This document shows positions 45,266 through 57,358 of a DNA stretch of 64,000 nucleotides, piece by piece (within the stretch, counting starts at the first letter, position 1; each line of letters starts with the position of its first letter). The DNA comes from Anastatus disparis (taxonomy: Eukaryota > Arthropoda > Insecta > Hymenoptera > Eupelmidae): assembly GCA_017163975.1 (NCBI GenBank), contig JAFFSR010000309.1, positions 1,831,001 through 1,895,000 on the forward strand, written 5' to 3'. Below the pieces are notes generated by a model. It saw only the letters and a list, made by a program, of their open reading frames with translations. It searched no databases and had not been told where the DNA came from. The translations under genes were made by a program, and so were the position numbers.

Positions 45266-46525
45266 GATGCATTTATTGCATCTCAATAGATGATTTATTC
45301 AAAAGAATAAAAGAGAAATATGAGCCGAGATGCACTTACTAAACTGATTATTAATTAACTTAATTAAAGAAATAAATCAGTTGTATTTTGTTTGTTTTGA
45401 GGAACAAGAGAATTAACAAGAGCAGACGACTTACCGGTAGAGAAAGGAAGAGAGTAAGGGGAACCTAACCTCAGCTCAGAACACGTGGTGAAGGAAAAAC
45501 CACTGTCACCATCAGTTTTTCATAGTGCACTAGGAGTTGAGCTATGGTGAAGGCTATAACGTCATAACACTAGTGCACATAACATATAAAAAGAAGAGAA
45601 CACACGTGCAGAAAAATAACCTGTGATAGTGCTCCTGTGCGTCGCCATCTTATATTCTTGATGACGACGTGCACGCCGCGGCACTGTCACCCGTACACTT
45701 CCACACACACACACACACACACACCCGGTATATAGGTACATATGCACAATGCACTCGCGGTACGTGATGACGAGCGAAACCGGGAAACGACGCGAAACAT
45801 TAGAAACACGTGCTCGAGAATAAAGAGAAAGCGTCGGTAAGTGACCGACTCGCGACAGAAATCGAGTCATGCGTAAAAAGAGTAAAGGATCAGCGAAAAA
45901 GAGGAGCCAGCTATAGCTTATATATCAGGCTAATACATACATGGGTAATTGTAGAAATAGCAGTAGAATGAATATCGTACATGGTCAATTGTAAGAATAT
46001 CAAGCGGTGTAAATCTTTTATATGAAGATACGTGAAATCGAGAGCGAGAGTGATAAAAGATAGGAGAAATCGAGCGCTGGAGAGAGATAGTGATACAATC
46101 GCATGCAAAATTATCAAGACTTAGTTTATGGATGATTCTTAATATAAATTTAAATGGAGTGCGCAAGAAATAGAGGGCGTTAACATCAAAGAGGAAAGGT
46201 GTTGATTGGTTATAAGTCAATATCCTTTGTAATTGACAAATAACAATTAAGGAAAGGATTAATAACCAATCGATCAATAGGTATTGATCTATATGCTTAA
46301 GTTCAGTTTTAGAAAATAATTGATTCTTATTCTTGCTGTATTTTTTAGAGTAGCTTATTATATTTACATTGGTAAATAATATTCTCATTTTATGAAAATT
46401 GATTTTCATTTTAATTTGAATTCATCTAATGACGTGACAGCAATAATTAAATGTAATCATGTGTAAAACTCAGGAGCCATTTGAACAAATAATTAAAATC
46501 AGCATGTCATAGATATTGGTATATA
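44641..46525. other. Low-complexity and unassigned region right of the satellite
   Basis: 44640-45000 is purine-rich, with recurring AAATAACG-type words (AACGTAAAATAACGT). 45040-45265 holds (TA)n tracts, the largest 45208-45262 with about 27 repeats. 45480-45900 is GC-richer with several CpGs, an (AC)n tract at about 45702-45723 and AAGATGGCGAC on the - strand near 45648. GTAAG splice-donor-like words occur on both strands (+ near 45836, - near 45434). The remainder to the Tc1 element is AT-rich. No open frame looks like a protein. Confidence 0.5.
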
Positions 46526-46704
46526 CAGTGCGTCCCATGATTATAAAACCACCTAAGATTTGGATGAAACTTTTATCGGAATGTCAAAAAGAATTGCGAT
46601 ATCGTTTTAAAAACTATGGAATATTTTTAAAAATCACTTTTAAAAGAAAAAAAATATCGTCTGAAGGCTCATTAGAAAACTAAAAACTTTTTATTTTGTT
46701 ATAA

Positions 46705-47927
46705 TTACAAAATTAATACAATATTACATTTTTTATCCGTTTCATAACTATGAAACCATTTTGGAAAAACAGCGCAATTATATTTGTTAAATATAAAATT
46801 AATACCTTGATATGATATAATATTTTTGTTAATAATTTTAGTATTTAAATTTATTTTGTTAATATTTAATTGGTCCTCCACGGTTATAACCAGGAAAATT
46901 CTATTGGACATACTGCCAATTAAATTTTTTATAATTTCTTTTTCGATTTCACTCCAAGCTTCTAAAATTGCCTCTTTCAATTCATTGATGGTATTGTACT
47001 GCTTATTTTCAGCATAGACTCTACGTACAAGAATAGCCCATAAATTTTCCATCGGATTTAAGTCTGGAGAGCAAGCTGGCCATAGTAAAACTGAAATGTC
47101 TTTATTAACAAAACAGTTTTGTAGCTTTACTTGCATGAATTGATGCATTACCTTGTTAAAAATTAAATTTTCTGTTTCGTTTTGATCTAAATAAGGTAGT
47201 AATCGATTTTGCAGTACATCAATGTATTCTGTTGCATTCATTTTACAAGATGGAAAAGCTAAACGTAGAAGCCCATTTTTACAAAAAGCTTCCCAATCCA
47301 CCAAGCTTCGCCTTCAAAATTTCTGCGTGAAAAATACTGAGGTTCCTTTCTCAAATCTTTCCAATAAGAGTGATTGCCATCAGGGCCGTCTAAATCAAAT
47401 TTTTTTTCATCTAAGAAAATAACCTTGAAATATGATTAAATAAATTAAATTTCAATTCATAATTCACAATATTGTTACGATATTAGTACAATACTTACTC
47501 ATTTACTTACTTTATTCCAATCAGTGTTTATGTTAAATCTTGCAAATTCAAGCCGAGCCTCTTTATGGCGTTGCAATAGCTTTGGAGCTTTTTTTAACTT
47601 TTGTCTTACGAGATGTTCTGATTTTTTAATTACTCTATAAATCGTACTGCGTAAAATTTTCAATTGCAATTCTTCTTTGATTTTTCGTAAGCTTTTTATA
47701 GAGTTACTCGCTGTTTTTATTATTTGTCGCTTAATCCGTGCAGTTACCTTTTTCTTTTGTCCCCCTTTTTTATTTTTACCATAAAAAGCAGTATTTTTAA
47801 GAAAATTTAAAACAACATTATGCGATCTTTTAAGTTTTCGAGCGATTTCTCGAATACTTATATTACTTTCACGATACGCTAAGATTTTTCCTCTTTCTTG
47901 TTCAGATAAGCATTTACCTCGAAGCAT
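46705..47927 (-). pseudogene. Tc1-like transposase pseudogene
   Basis: The probable start is the Met at 47927 (MLRGKCLSEQERGKILAYRE), opening an N-terminal helix-turn-helix DNA-binding region with ISIREIARKLKRSHNVVLNF and a second one around TIYRVIKKSEH. The frame is lost near 47499. The catalytic part continues in pieces: a FLDEKKFD-type segment with the first Asp near 47410 and, in another frame, WPACSPDLNPMENLW (the final Glu) near 47075. The second catalytic Asp, in the segment normally reading QDNA, is GGT (Gly) near 47150 and out of frame with the open piece. The transposase would excise and reinsert the element; here it is dead. Confidence 0.85.
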
Positions 47928-48058
47928 TATAATAACTTCTTTTAAATATAATAATAAAATGTGTAAAAGCGATAATAAAAATATCCAACAATGAAAACTG
48001 AATTTTAAACCGTTGACCATTAAAACACATTTTGTGACAGTCAAAAACTCCATTCTAG

Positions 48059-48388
48059 CCGATAGTGGTAGCGTCAGAGCGGGAAATTAAAAAATTTCCA
48101 AAATAAAAATATTTAAAAAAATAATTTTCATGATTTTATAATTAATAATAAATTCAAAGAAAGAAAGTTACTATAACAAAATTAATTTATTGTACTTATC
48201 TATAATTTTTAAATATTGCATAATTTTTAAATTATTTAAAAAATTATTAATAAGAGCAATAAATTTATTTTGTTACTGTAACTTTCTTTCTTTGAATTGA
48301 TTATTGATTATAAAATAAAAAGTATTTTTTTTAATACTTTTATTTTGGAAATTTTTGAATTTCCCGCTCTGACGCTACCACTATCGGC
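48059..48388. mobile_element. 330-bp foldback MITE inside the Tc1-like transposon
   Basis: Ends GCCGATAGTGGTAGCG and the exact complement; the outer ~30 bp are perfect inverted repeats (through CAGAGCGGGAAATT) and the complementarity continues with gaps to a centre near 48220. It lies just upstream of the transposase coding region. A target duplication could not be recognised. No coding capacity. Confidence 0.75.
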
Positions 48389-48648
48389 ATTGTTGATTCT
48401 ATGATGAAATTTTCCAACTGGTTTTATAGTTTTAGAACAAAATAAAAAGTGTTATTTATGTTGATTTTGTAATTGTTACAGTAAAGAAAGTTTTAAAGTT
48501 TTAAATAAATGTTCAAATGATATTTCTTTTGAGATTAGTTTTTAAAAATATTCCATAGTTTTTAAAACGATATCGCAATTCTTTTTGACATTCCGATAAA
48601 AGTTTTATCCAAATCTTAGGTGGTTTTATAGTTATAGGACGCACTGTA

Positions 48649-50254
48649 TTAATATTCAATTAATTTATTCTGATTGTCAGCGATATAAGATTAAACTCAT
48701 GTCAGTTTTGGATGTATTGATATACCATATTGTTTGAGGCTGTACACGTCCAAATGCCCATAAAATCTATTTATCACTTCTACGTTTATCCATAACAATC
48801 TTCAAAATTATTTTTACTTTAATTACAATAAATGTATACTAAAAACATGAAAATGCACTTTCTTAAACAATTATAAGATTTTTTAACTTATCATTGATAC
48901 GATGATTTCATAATTAGACACATAAAGTCAATTTATTTATTTTCAACTTTTATCCCACTTCACAGTAACACAGATTTTGATAATTCTGAAATTAAGTGAT
49001 CAATTCTATAAAAAAAGTGAAATAACTAATTTTAATACAGCTTGCGTAGTATCATTTTGCAAATTATTTTGAAATAATTTAAAATTTTAAATTAAAAAAA
49101 TTCAGCTAAAAATCAAATTTTTCAATTTTTTCAATGATATTTTTATTTTTTTTCAAGGGATCGCCAAGGGTGTCCACTCTAAAAATTTCAGGCCATATTT
49201 ATGCATATATTACCTGCTTCGATGAGTTTTTTGGACATGGCATCATGGTTCGAAATCTTGAAAACTGATATTTCAATGTTTTAAATGACTTTAGCTCAGC
49301 GAATAACTACATTAGCACTTATGAATTACTTTTTTCTAAAAATTTAGAATATTTTGAACAAAAAAGTTTCTTGGTAATATATTCTTAAAACGCAACCCAA
49401 CTGAGTAATTTAAACCTAAAATTAGTCAAATATGTCAAAAATATGGTTTTAGCCCAACTTTGAAGCTTCGTAGCTCTAAAAATATGTACTGAAGAGATTT
49501 ATAAAAATTCTGAGTGGTCCATAATACGGAAAAGAACCATTTTACTAATTTTTAGCGAAAAAGAATTTTTCGTCCTTTGATTTGACAGAGAATGGGCGAT
49601 ATATATATGTATGAGCCATTCTAATTTATTTTGCTAAAGTGCCTGCGGGAGGTCGACTGAATTTTCTCTTGACCGACAAAAGCTTTTTTAATGCAACAAA
49701 ACATGAATTAAAGCTTTTAGTTTGTGATTTATTTGATCTTTCATACATTTTTCAGTAAAAGTCTTAGTTCGTTGGTTATTCAAGTTTATATAAAGGCTTT
49801 TATTTACCACATTTTCGAAAAAATGTACATATCCTTGCCTAGGAGGCCTATTTGACAAAAAAAAAGAAATTTCTTATTTCAATCAAAAATTAATATCCTT
49901 AAGTTTGAGCCAAATCTGTTTCCTGGAGGTAGGGTGCTCTCCCTGTAAGTCAAAAACGGACCCTATCTGGCTGTTTTTTCTAGTTTTCGAATACTTGTCA
50001 TTATTTGAATTTTGCACTAAATTAGACTCACGATTCGGCATTTTCTTCGTTTTGAACTAAACCTTTAAAAAATCATTAGTGCATTTAGATTTATAAAAAG
50101 GGTTTTGCTACAGAACCTTGAAGTTAAGGGGCGTATTTATGATTTTTTTCTATTTTGAATCCTCTTAAATCATAAATTTTTCATATTTTTACAATCAGCA
50201 GACTGTGTTGGATTTCTTTCAATAATTGAACGTTTTAAACGCTTAAGAATATTG
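48649..50254. other. AT-rich unassigned region
   Basis: No open frame, repeat pair or terminal inverted repeat was recognised over 1.6 kb. Composition is AT-rich throughout with slightly GC-richer patches at about 49640-49670 and 49920-49970. It may contain decayed transposon DNA beyond recognition. Confidence 0.4.
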
Positions 50255-51388
50255 AGAATAGATGGAGTTAATGAGGGTTGAATTTCATTAAACTCTTAAA
50301 AAGTGCGTTATAGCACTTTTTGGGCACTTAAAGCTTAAAATAAGGTGTCTTTTTTATTGCGAATATTGTTAGTTTTAGTATAAATATATCAAAGAAAACT
50401 TCTTCTAGAGGACCGTTTTTGGATTTCCTGATTATTTTTTGTGCATCTAGCTATTGCTTTTTTTTTAGACATTTACAACACTATATGCTCTTATGTATAT
50501 CGTTCTATAGGTCGTCCTCCAAAATTGACTTTCCAAATTGATTGTTATATTCTTCTACATCACTTTAAAAAAAATATCAACACCGATCTCAGATTGAAAG
50601 TTTCACTAACCATAGAAAATATACAAGTGATGGAACGACTTTTAATAATAATGAAAAATTGCCTTTTAAGGCAATATAAAAACTAAATGAAAAATGACTT
50701 GGAAAAAATTCGTCAACCATAAGAAATTAGCATTTGACATATATTTTACTATGCTTTTTTATTTTTATCTGATGACTAATAACTAATTATTCAATAAATG
50801 CGAATGACTACTAAAACAATTTAATATAAAAATGGTCCTACTGATCGATAATACTCCCAATCATGTTACTTCTTAGGAAAAAATAACATTGATTAGCGGC
50901 ATACTACCCACACTGTCGAAAATAGTAAGTGCTTGAATCATAACTGTAGATATACAGGTAAAACAAAACGCCAACTTAAAGATAGATGTAACGAACATAA
51001 AAGTTGTAAAAATTCTGACCCTGTTGACTCTTTGCGTATGAGTGGTGATGTTGCACATGCGTTTGATTAGAGGCACATAAAAAATAAATTGATAAAAAAC
51101 GTAGAATTTCAGAATTTATGTTTATAAACTTTAATAAACATTCTATTACTATCTAATCAGACACATACCAACTCAGTAGAATGCATAAATATCGTCATTA
51201 AAGTCTGGTTACTCTTTGAAATTATGGTTGCATGGAATGTGACCATTTCGAGTATGTTCTGTCGTTTCGTAAGTAGTCGCTTAATTGGGTGTCGGTACAG
51301 TGAGCCTTCCGGGCAATCTTTATCTTTCGTGGTCCACGTATCGCTCCTGGGCGCCTTTGGAGTATCAATGCTCTTTGCAAGAATGCTA
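50255..51388 (+). mobile_element. Left copy of an inverted repeat carrying a GIY-YIG-like remnant (Penelope-like?)
   Basis: This segment matches, in reverse complement, 59426-61345 with many substitutions and small indels. Near 50930-51075 the + strand reads CRYTGKTKRQLKDRCNEHK, the Y-G-T...L..R..EH pattern of GIY-YIG nucleases, found in Penelope-like elements among others. The upstream frame 50441-50686 matches nothing I know. No reverse transcriptase is seen, so family placement is tentative. The copy is interrupted by the foldback element at 51401 and resumes at 53112. Confidence 0.5.
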
Positions 51389-51400
51389 TAACAAAGGCAG

Positions 51401-53100
51401 ATGTACGAACTTAGCGATGAACTTCATTTCACAATGATAAAAATATACAAAAATTGCGAAATTGTTAGCAGTTTTTGCAATAACAAATTAAAAAACTGCG
51501 TATTATTATTATTTTCCGAAAAAAATAATAATTGTCACAGCTTTCAAGAAATGGGGGTAACGTGCTTTGAGCGGTGTAAATGTTTAAAAATGGAAAAAAA
51601 GAACAATACGAATCGTTTGCAAATTTATTGCTGATTCTCATAAGAATTTTATAATTTAGAAATTCTCAATGGTGGAACAGTAATTGATAAAGATATTTTA
51701 TCAGCATCAGTTTTCACAAGCTGTCTGCGTGGAAACTATGTGCACATGTGCAACTAACAATGGTGTTGGACAAAGTATTTAAATGTTTAGACTTTAAATG
51801 CCTATACACTTGTTTACACATGCCTATATCCAATGTTGAAATGAACTGAACGCTATCAGTGAAAAATAAGAAAAATAAAAATCTTGTGATAATTAGAATA
51901 AGCTGATATTTACGAATCGATTATAACTGAGGTATTAAGTACCGCAGTTTGAACGCGAAATGTAACCAAATAAACATATTTGAGAGTGTTTGTTTTGTTG
52001 CGGTCTCAAGTGAGATTCTACAGCTGATTATTTAATACTGCATATTGAATTAACAAGCAGTTCCGACCATCTAATCACCTATCTTTAAGTAACAGGTATT
52101 TCAATTGTTAATATTCTGCATTATAATAACGCGAGATAAATATTATGCCATTATTTATGTGTCTATTATACATCTACAAATACCCTGCACCATCCATGTA
52201 AATGTAAATTTTATTTTATTGCTCAGTAATTAATTGATATAGGAATTAATATCAGGTATTAATAACAATTTTCATTATATTACTTTATCTATTAATCCTA
52301 ATAAACATATGTAATAAAAATGTTGACTTTATATTAATTCCGATATCAACTAATAACTGAGCAATAAAATAAAATTCACATTTACATGGATCATGCAGGG
52401 TATTTATAAATACATAATAGACACATAAATAATGGCATAATATTTATCTCGTGTTATTATAATGCAGAATATTAACAATTGAAATACCTGTTACTTAAAG
52501 ATAGGTGATTAGATGGTCGGAACTGCTTGTTAATTCAATATGCAGTATTAAATAATCAGCTGTAACATCTCACTTGAGACCGCAACAAATCAAACACTCT
52601 CAAATATGCTTTTTTGGTTACATTTCGCGTTTAAACTGCGGTACTTAATACCTCAGTTATAATCGATTCGTAAATATCAGCTTATTCTAATTATCACAAG
52701 ATTTTTATTTTTCTTATGTTTCACTGATAACGTTCAGTTTATTTCAACATTGGATATAGGCATGTGTAAACAAGTGTATAGGCATTTAAAGTCTAAACAT
52801 TTGAATACTTTGTTCAACGCCATTGTTAGTTGCACATGCGCACATAGTTTCCACGCAGACAGCTTGCGGAAACATTTGCAAACGATTCGTATTGGTATTT
52901 TTTTCCATTTTTAAACGTTTACACCGCTCAGAGCACGTTACTCCCATTTCTTGAAAGCTGTGATAATTATTATTTTTTCTGGGAAATAATAATAATACGC
53001 AGTTTTTTAATTTGTTATTACCAAACCTGCTAACGATTCCACAATTTTTGGTATATTTTTAATCATTGTAAAATAAAACTTATCGCTGAGCTCGTATATC
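51401..53100. mobile_element. 1.7-kb foldback element with 11-bp target duplication
   Basis: Two arms of ~800-870 bp (51401-~52265 and ~52325-53100) are inverted repeats of each other with moderate divergence and a small central loop. TAACAAAGGCA is directly repeated on both sides (51389-51399 and 53101-53111). The uninterrupted sequence is visible in the right-hand inverted copy (around 59515), confirming the insertion. Ends read GATGTACGAACT and, complemented, GATATACGAGCT. No transposase. A long target duplication is reminiscent of Mutator-like elements, but the class is open. Confidence 0.8.
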
Positions 53101-53111
53101 TAACAAAGGCA

Positions 53112-53202
53112 GCAAATGAGAAGCTCTGACTGGCGGATGATGCAGGTATAGTGGTAACTGCTGATACCTGCAACCACTCCGACACTATTTGCACACACTA
53201 CG
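53112..53202 (+). mobile_element. Continuation of the left inverted copy
   Basis: Sequence after the foldback insertion matches the complement of ~59426-59515 (GGCGGATGATGCAGGTATAG, GACACTATTTGCACACACTA). Homology stops near 53202. Confidence 0.75.
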
Positions 53203-53493
53203 CAGACAAATACGTGCGTGTCGCATCCATCCTAGTATGCATGAGATACTGGGGGCTTTATAAACAAGTATTGTGCATTGTTTAAAAATGGGATAAAGAG
53301 GATTTAGATGGGTTATGAAAGATAGGGGATAAAGAAGGAAAAGTGGTAGTGATTACACCCCTTCTTTTTGCTTTCTCATAGAGAAATCATTGTATCAATA
53401 AAAAAAATTTTTTTCTATTTTTTCATTAATTTGTACATATTTAGACTCAGGGAGTCGGAAAAAGTAGTTTCCAGAAAATGTCTGTGTGTGCGC
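53203..53493. other. Short unassigned region before the TG tract
   Basis: No coding capacity or recognisable repeat. It may be part of the element or locus in which the Waldo-like element landed. Confidence 0.4.
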
Positions 53494-53540
53494 GTGCGTG
53501 TGTACGCGTGTGTGTGTGTGTTAGTGTGTGTGTGTGTTTG
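53494..53540. repeat. (TG)n microsatellite, left of the R1/Waldo-like element
   Basis: Imperfect TG repeats with occasional CG. Together with the pure (TG)n at 57359-57398 it frames the non-LTR element and represents its target. Confidence 0.85.
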
Positions 53541-54048
53541 TTTTTTTTTTTTTTTTTTTATCCGAAGAGGTGAAGAATGCTTTTTACCATGTCAGGAGCC
53601 CTGCGAGACTCCCCGTGTGTGGGACTCGCCAAGTGTTAGCACAGCTTGTCTGGTCGGATGGACGGACCAGTTCCTGCTTAATTCATAGCAGGACCCCTAC
53701 CCACTAAACTCCCACCTCTTTTCTTCTGTGATCCTTTTCTTCCTCCCGCAGAACTGCTGGTAGGTAATACTTCACGGGGTAGGCGTTAGCTTATTTGCTC
53801 TTCCTTCTTAATGTCCTTCCCTACGTCCTCCCATCGCTGTTGATTGATTGGAGGTTCAGGATAGGTTGCTCTTCTTTTTTCTATCATCATCTTCTTGCTG
53901 CATCAGATCGTCTGCCACTTTCAGCATCGTCCTGTCGTCTTCCTCTTTCGGTATCGACCGGTCATCCTCTGAACTGACTCGGCCTCGACATCTATTTTCC
54001 TCTGCATCGGTGTAGGGAGCCCGATTTTTTTTTTTTTTTTTTCCTCCC

Positions 54049-54905
54049 TCACCTCCTCTTCTCTCTTCTCCTCTTCTCCTCCGTTCGTAGTTCCTCAATG
54101 ACTTTCCTGGCAAGGTCAGTTGCTGCATTCCACGCCTTTTCAGTTGCAAGCATCCGTCGTATCAGATTCTCTGGCGTTATCGTCACGTCTAATGTGTTTT
54201 CAAGCTTTCGTCGTTGTGAATCAAATCTAGGACATGCGAAGAACATATGTCTTGCGTCCTTCTCTATTCCGGGACATGCTGGACATTCTGGTGAGTCCTC
54301 GTGTTTATACTTATATAAGTATTTGCGGAAGCATCCGTGTCCTGTGAGCATCTGTGTCAGGTAGTAGCTGGGGTCTCCATGTTGGCGGTTGGCCCATTCC
54401 GCTATACTTGGTATAAGCTGATGAGTCCATCTATTTTTTTCAGATCGGTTCCACTGTACTTGCCAGCGTTGTATGCTTTTTTGTCTCTCCCTTTTCCTAC
54501 AGTCGTCCACGTTCAGTTTCCCTTGCTTTTGGAGCTCTTATATTCTCCTATATTCTTCTGCTAGAACCTCAATCGGCATTATTCCAGAGATTACATTCGC
54601 TGCATCTCTGGAAACGGTTCTAAATCCACTGGCCACTCTAAGCGCCATTTGCCGACTTACTGGGTATATCCTCCTTTGGCACACCTGCAGTTCCAGCGCA
54701 CTTGACCAGATGGCAATGCCACAGGTCAGTATTGATGTTACTACTGACGCTAGCAGGGCTTGTCGCCTCGGTTAAGGCCCACCTACGTTCGGCATGAGGC
54801 GGGATAGCGCTCCTCCCACCGCAGACGCCTTAGTACTGGCGTGGTCAACTTGGTCTTTGAAGTTGAGGCGGGCATCGATCATTACGCCTAGGTATCGAAG
54901 TGAAG
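54049..54905 (-). pseudogene. ORF2 C-terminal part of the R1/Waldo-like element
   Basis: Begins right at the deletion junction with SLRYLGVMIDA, the RT thumb-connection block of R1-clade proteins. A stop near 54774 and another near 54536 interrupt it. The last open piece (54510-54049) has the C-terminal Cys/His motif CPACPGIEKDARHMFFACPRF (C-x2-C...H...C) and ends in an Arg/Glu-rich tail. This region assists RT binding of RNA or target. Non-functional. Confidence 0.75.
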
Positions 54906-54913
54906 GTTGCGAC

Positions 54914-55780
54914 TCAATTTCGTGCTCTCATTTCATCATTCCACCAATACATCGGCGGGTGGTCGTTTTTTTGGCGCTTTCGCGACATTGTAGCGTCGCA
55001 GGCAAGGGCAACTCTTCGCATTACTTCTTCTGTCTCCTCTTGTGCGCTGTTGGCGGTAATGCGTTTGCTGTTGAATGCTACTTGGAAGAGTTCCGCGTCA
55101 AATTTGTTCGTATTCCATCCCCTGACGTTCACTTTTTTGAGAGGATATCTCCTTTTGGTTAATCCATTTGTTACTGTCCAGCTAATAAGCCTATGGTCGC
55201 TCTCGTTGAATTCGTCCTGTACTTTCCAATCATTTCCCCCTCTAGCCAGGCTAGGGCTGGCTATGGTCATGTCAATGATCGAGCTTCCGTTGTCTGTCTC
55301 AAACGTCTGCTTATTCCCGGTGTTGAGGAGTGTCATGTCCAGGCAGGCTATCATCTTCAGCAACTCATTTCCTCTTGGGCCCGTTTCCTTGCTACCCCAT
55401 TCCACTGCCCAGGCGTTCATGTCTCCAGCTATGACACTGGGATAATGTTCCTTGACGTCTTCCATTGTTCTGTCCAGCAGGTCCGTAAACTCATGGATTT
55501 TCAGGCTGGGAGGAGCGTATACACTGTAAAAATGCACGTTTCCGAGCTTGGCCCTGACAAACCATTTCTGCTTGCTGTCAACTTCGTCCTCGAACGTGCG
55601 GCCTCTGCAGGACCAGATGGCAGCCCTGCCCGTGGCGTCTGTTACTTATGCCTGTGTCTTGGGTGTGGTGTAGGGATCAGCTATAATAACCAGATCCGTC
55701 TTCATTTCTCTGATCGTTTGGGTCAGGAGGTTGTGTGCCAACTCACAATGATTTAGGTTGTGCTGTAATACTCTCATTTT
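54914..55780 (-). pseudogene. ORF2 apurinic endonuclease (EN) domain of the R1/Waldo-like element
   Basis: Starts near MRVLQHNLNHCELAHNLL, the first strand of the APE-like fold, then DLVIIADPY. A break at 55646 precedes the longer piece 55537-54914. Catalytic blocks are VIAGDMNAWAVEWGS (GDxNA) and ESDHRLISW (SDH). The enzyme nicks the target to prime reverse transcription and determines site preference. It ends abruptly at MYWWNDEMRARN where RT should begin, marking the deletion. Confidence 0.82.
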
Positions 55781-55789
55781 CTTCTGGAG

Positions 55790-57104
55790 CGTTGGTTCTT
55801 GTTCTTCTCGTTGTAGGCTGCGCATTTGTAGCTTCCCACTATGTGGTGGTGGTCTCTGTCCCTCTCGGCACAAAGGTGGCAGTGGGGGTCATTCAAGCAA
55901 TCAGCGATTTTATGTCTCTCCTGACCGCACTTGAGACAGAGGCCAGATCTGTCGATCTGGCTCTGACACCTGCTGGCAGTGTGCCCCCTGTTCTAACACT
56001 TGAAGCATTTCTGCGGTCTGATCACTTCTTTAACAGAGCAGTTCACCAGTCCAATGCGAATCTTGCCTCTATCTCCTATCACTTTGCGGGCCACCTCCTC
56101 TGGCAGCTTAATTGACGCAATTTGGGTCCCTTTGTAGGCTGGACGTAGTGCTCTTACTGCATCGTTTGTTACTATGTACTCGTCTCCTGCTGCTTTCTGC
56201 AGGGCCGTTTTCACTTCTTCTTTTGTGGTTGTCTCCTCGAGGTCCCTTATTGAGAGTTCCACCTCGTGAGATTTCCCTATTACCTTCGCGTTTCCTCCTA
56301 GTATCCCGGCCACTTTTGCTTGGAGAGCTTCCATCTTGTGCCCATCTCTTCTGTTGAGGACCACCAACAATTGGTCGTTGTTGGTCCTTCTGATCTTGTC
56401 GACGCTTTCTTTCAGGTCATCCTCGTGCAGGCCGTCTTTGACTTTCTTGAGGATGTCTGCGTAGGTCGTCTCATTTTCAGCCCTGATGAGAAGCACTTTA
56501 GGTAGCGCATTCTTTCAACGCGGCTTAGGGGGACCTCTTTGCTTCTTTCTTTTCTTTTTCTTCTTCCCGACCTGTGTCCATTCTTTTTTGTCCCGCACAC
56601 TTTGTGGTATTTCCTCTTGTTCCTGCTCCTTTCCTTGGGGCTGTGCTGCCTGTGGGGTTTGGTCCCCTAGGAAGGCCTTCTTTATCACTTGCTCAGATTC
56701 TGCCGAGAGCGGAGAGCATTATTTCCTCTTCAGCGTACTTTGGAGAGGACTTTGGTATATTGCTCCTCCTGGCGTCTGGAACAGCTCATTCCTGACACTT
56801 CCCATTTGCTGTGATCTCCGGCTGATGGTGGTCCAGTGGTTTCCTTCTTCAGGATCTCCTTTTTAACACTATAGAAAGTGTTTTTCACTTTTTGCGCGAG
56901 TTCACGGGTGTCTTCTAGTACTCCTACTAGCTCTTTGATTATCTCTTCGAGAAGCTTCATCCTGATGACGCAGTCACTTTCTTTTGTGTTTTTAGCGCCT
57001 TCTATTTTTGCGGTCTGGTGTTCCGCGGCTTTGTTTTTCATGTTAGTATGAGTTTGGCTCCTCCCAAAATCCGTGGAGCTTGCGTCGGCCACCGGGGCTA
57101 TCAC
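55790..57104 (-). pseudogene. ORF1 (gag-like) of the R1/Waldo-like element
   Basis: The first piece (57104-56730) is helical and charged. After frame breaks (near 56730 and 56500) a second piece (56496-55993) has TYADILKKVKDGLHEDDLK and SIRDLEETTTKEEVKTALQK, blocks typical of R1-clade ORF1, ending at VIRPQKCFKC. In a continuing frame toward 55790 there are three CCHC knuckles with CLKCGQERHKIADC and CHLCAERDR-type spacing. ORF1 packages element RNA. Confidence 0.75.
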
Positions 57105-57356
57105 CCGATCGGAACCGTCGGCGAGATTCTCGGTTTGCCCGGTACTCGCTTGGGGTAGTTTTTTTTTTTACCTCACTTTCCATGTTCAATTTATTATTTG
57201 GGGTTTCTTCCCCTATCCTGTATCCTAGGAAGGAGCCCTTTCACAAGGTACTAGCATCCGGGCCAGATGCCCCTTGGTTATTTTAACGAGGTTGATACTC
57301 CTCCCCCTCCTCCTTCTCCGTTTCTTGAGAACGGAGCTCCGGGATCGGCATAGCGG

Positions 57357-57358
<2 letters not shown>

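Larger units (their letters stand above)
46526..48646 (-). mobile_element. Tc1-like DNA transposon, inactive
   Basis: Ends CAGTGCGTCC flanked by TA on both sides. Terminal inverted repeats extend about 110 bp with a few mismatches. The interior encodes a broken Tc1/mariner transposase on the - strand and carries a nested 330-bp foldback element at 48059-48388. Overall length without the nested element is ~1.8 kb, normal for Tc1-like elements. Confidence 0.9.
53541..57358 (-). mobile_element. R1-clade (Waldo-like) non-LTR retrotransposon, RT deleted
   Basis: The - strand order is 5' region, ORF1 with gag-like and CCHC part, ORF2 with APE endonuclease, a short remnant of the RT C-terminal region with a Cys/His motif, 3' region and a 19-base A tail (T-run on + strand at 53541-53559). 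TG repeats border both ends. R1-clade Waldo elements are known to target ACAY repeats, so insertion in TG/CA repeats supports that family. The internal deletion near 54910 removed most of the RT. Confidence 0.8.

Noticed and set aside
44811..45272. 153-aa - strand frame rich in Ile/Tyr
   Set aside because: Composed of (TA)n and purine-rich low-complexity sequence.
49150..50254. Possible decayed coding element left of the inverted copy
   Set aside because: No frame, domain word or repeat pair could be supported by reading.
54794..55756. Several + strand frames of 120-187 aa
   Set aside because: Antisense shadows of the R1/Waldo endonuclease, whose catalytic motifs are clear on the - strand.
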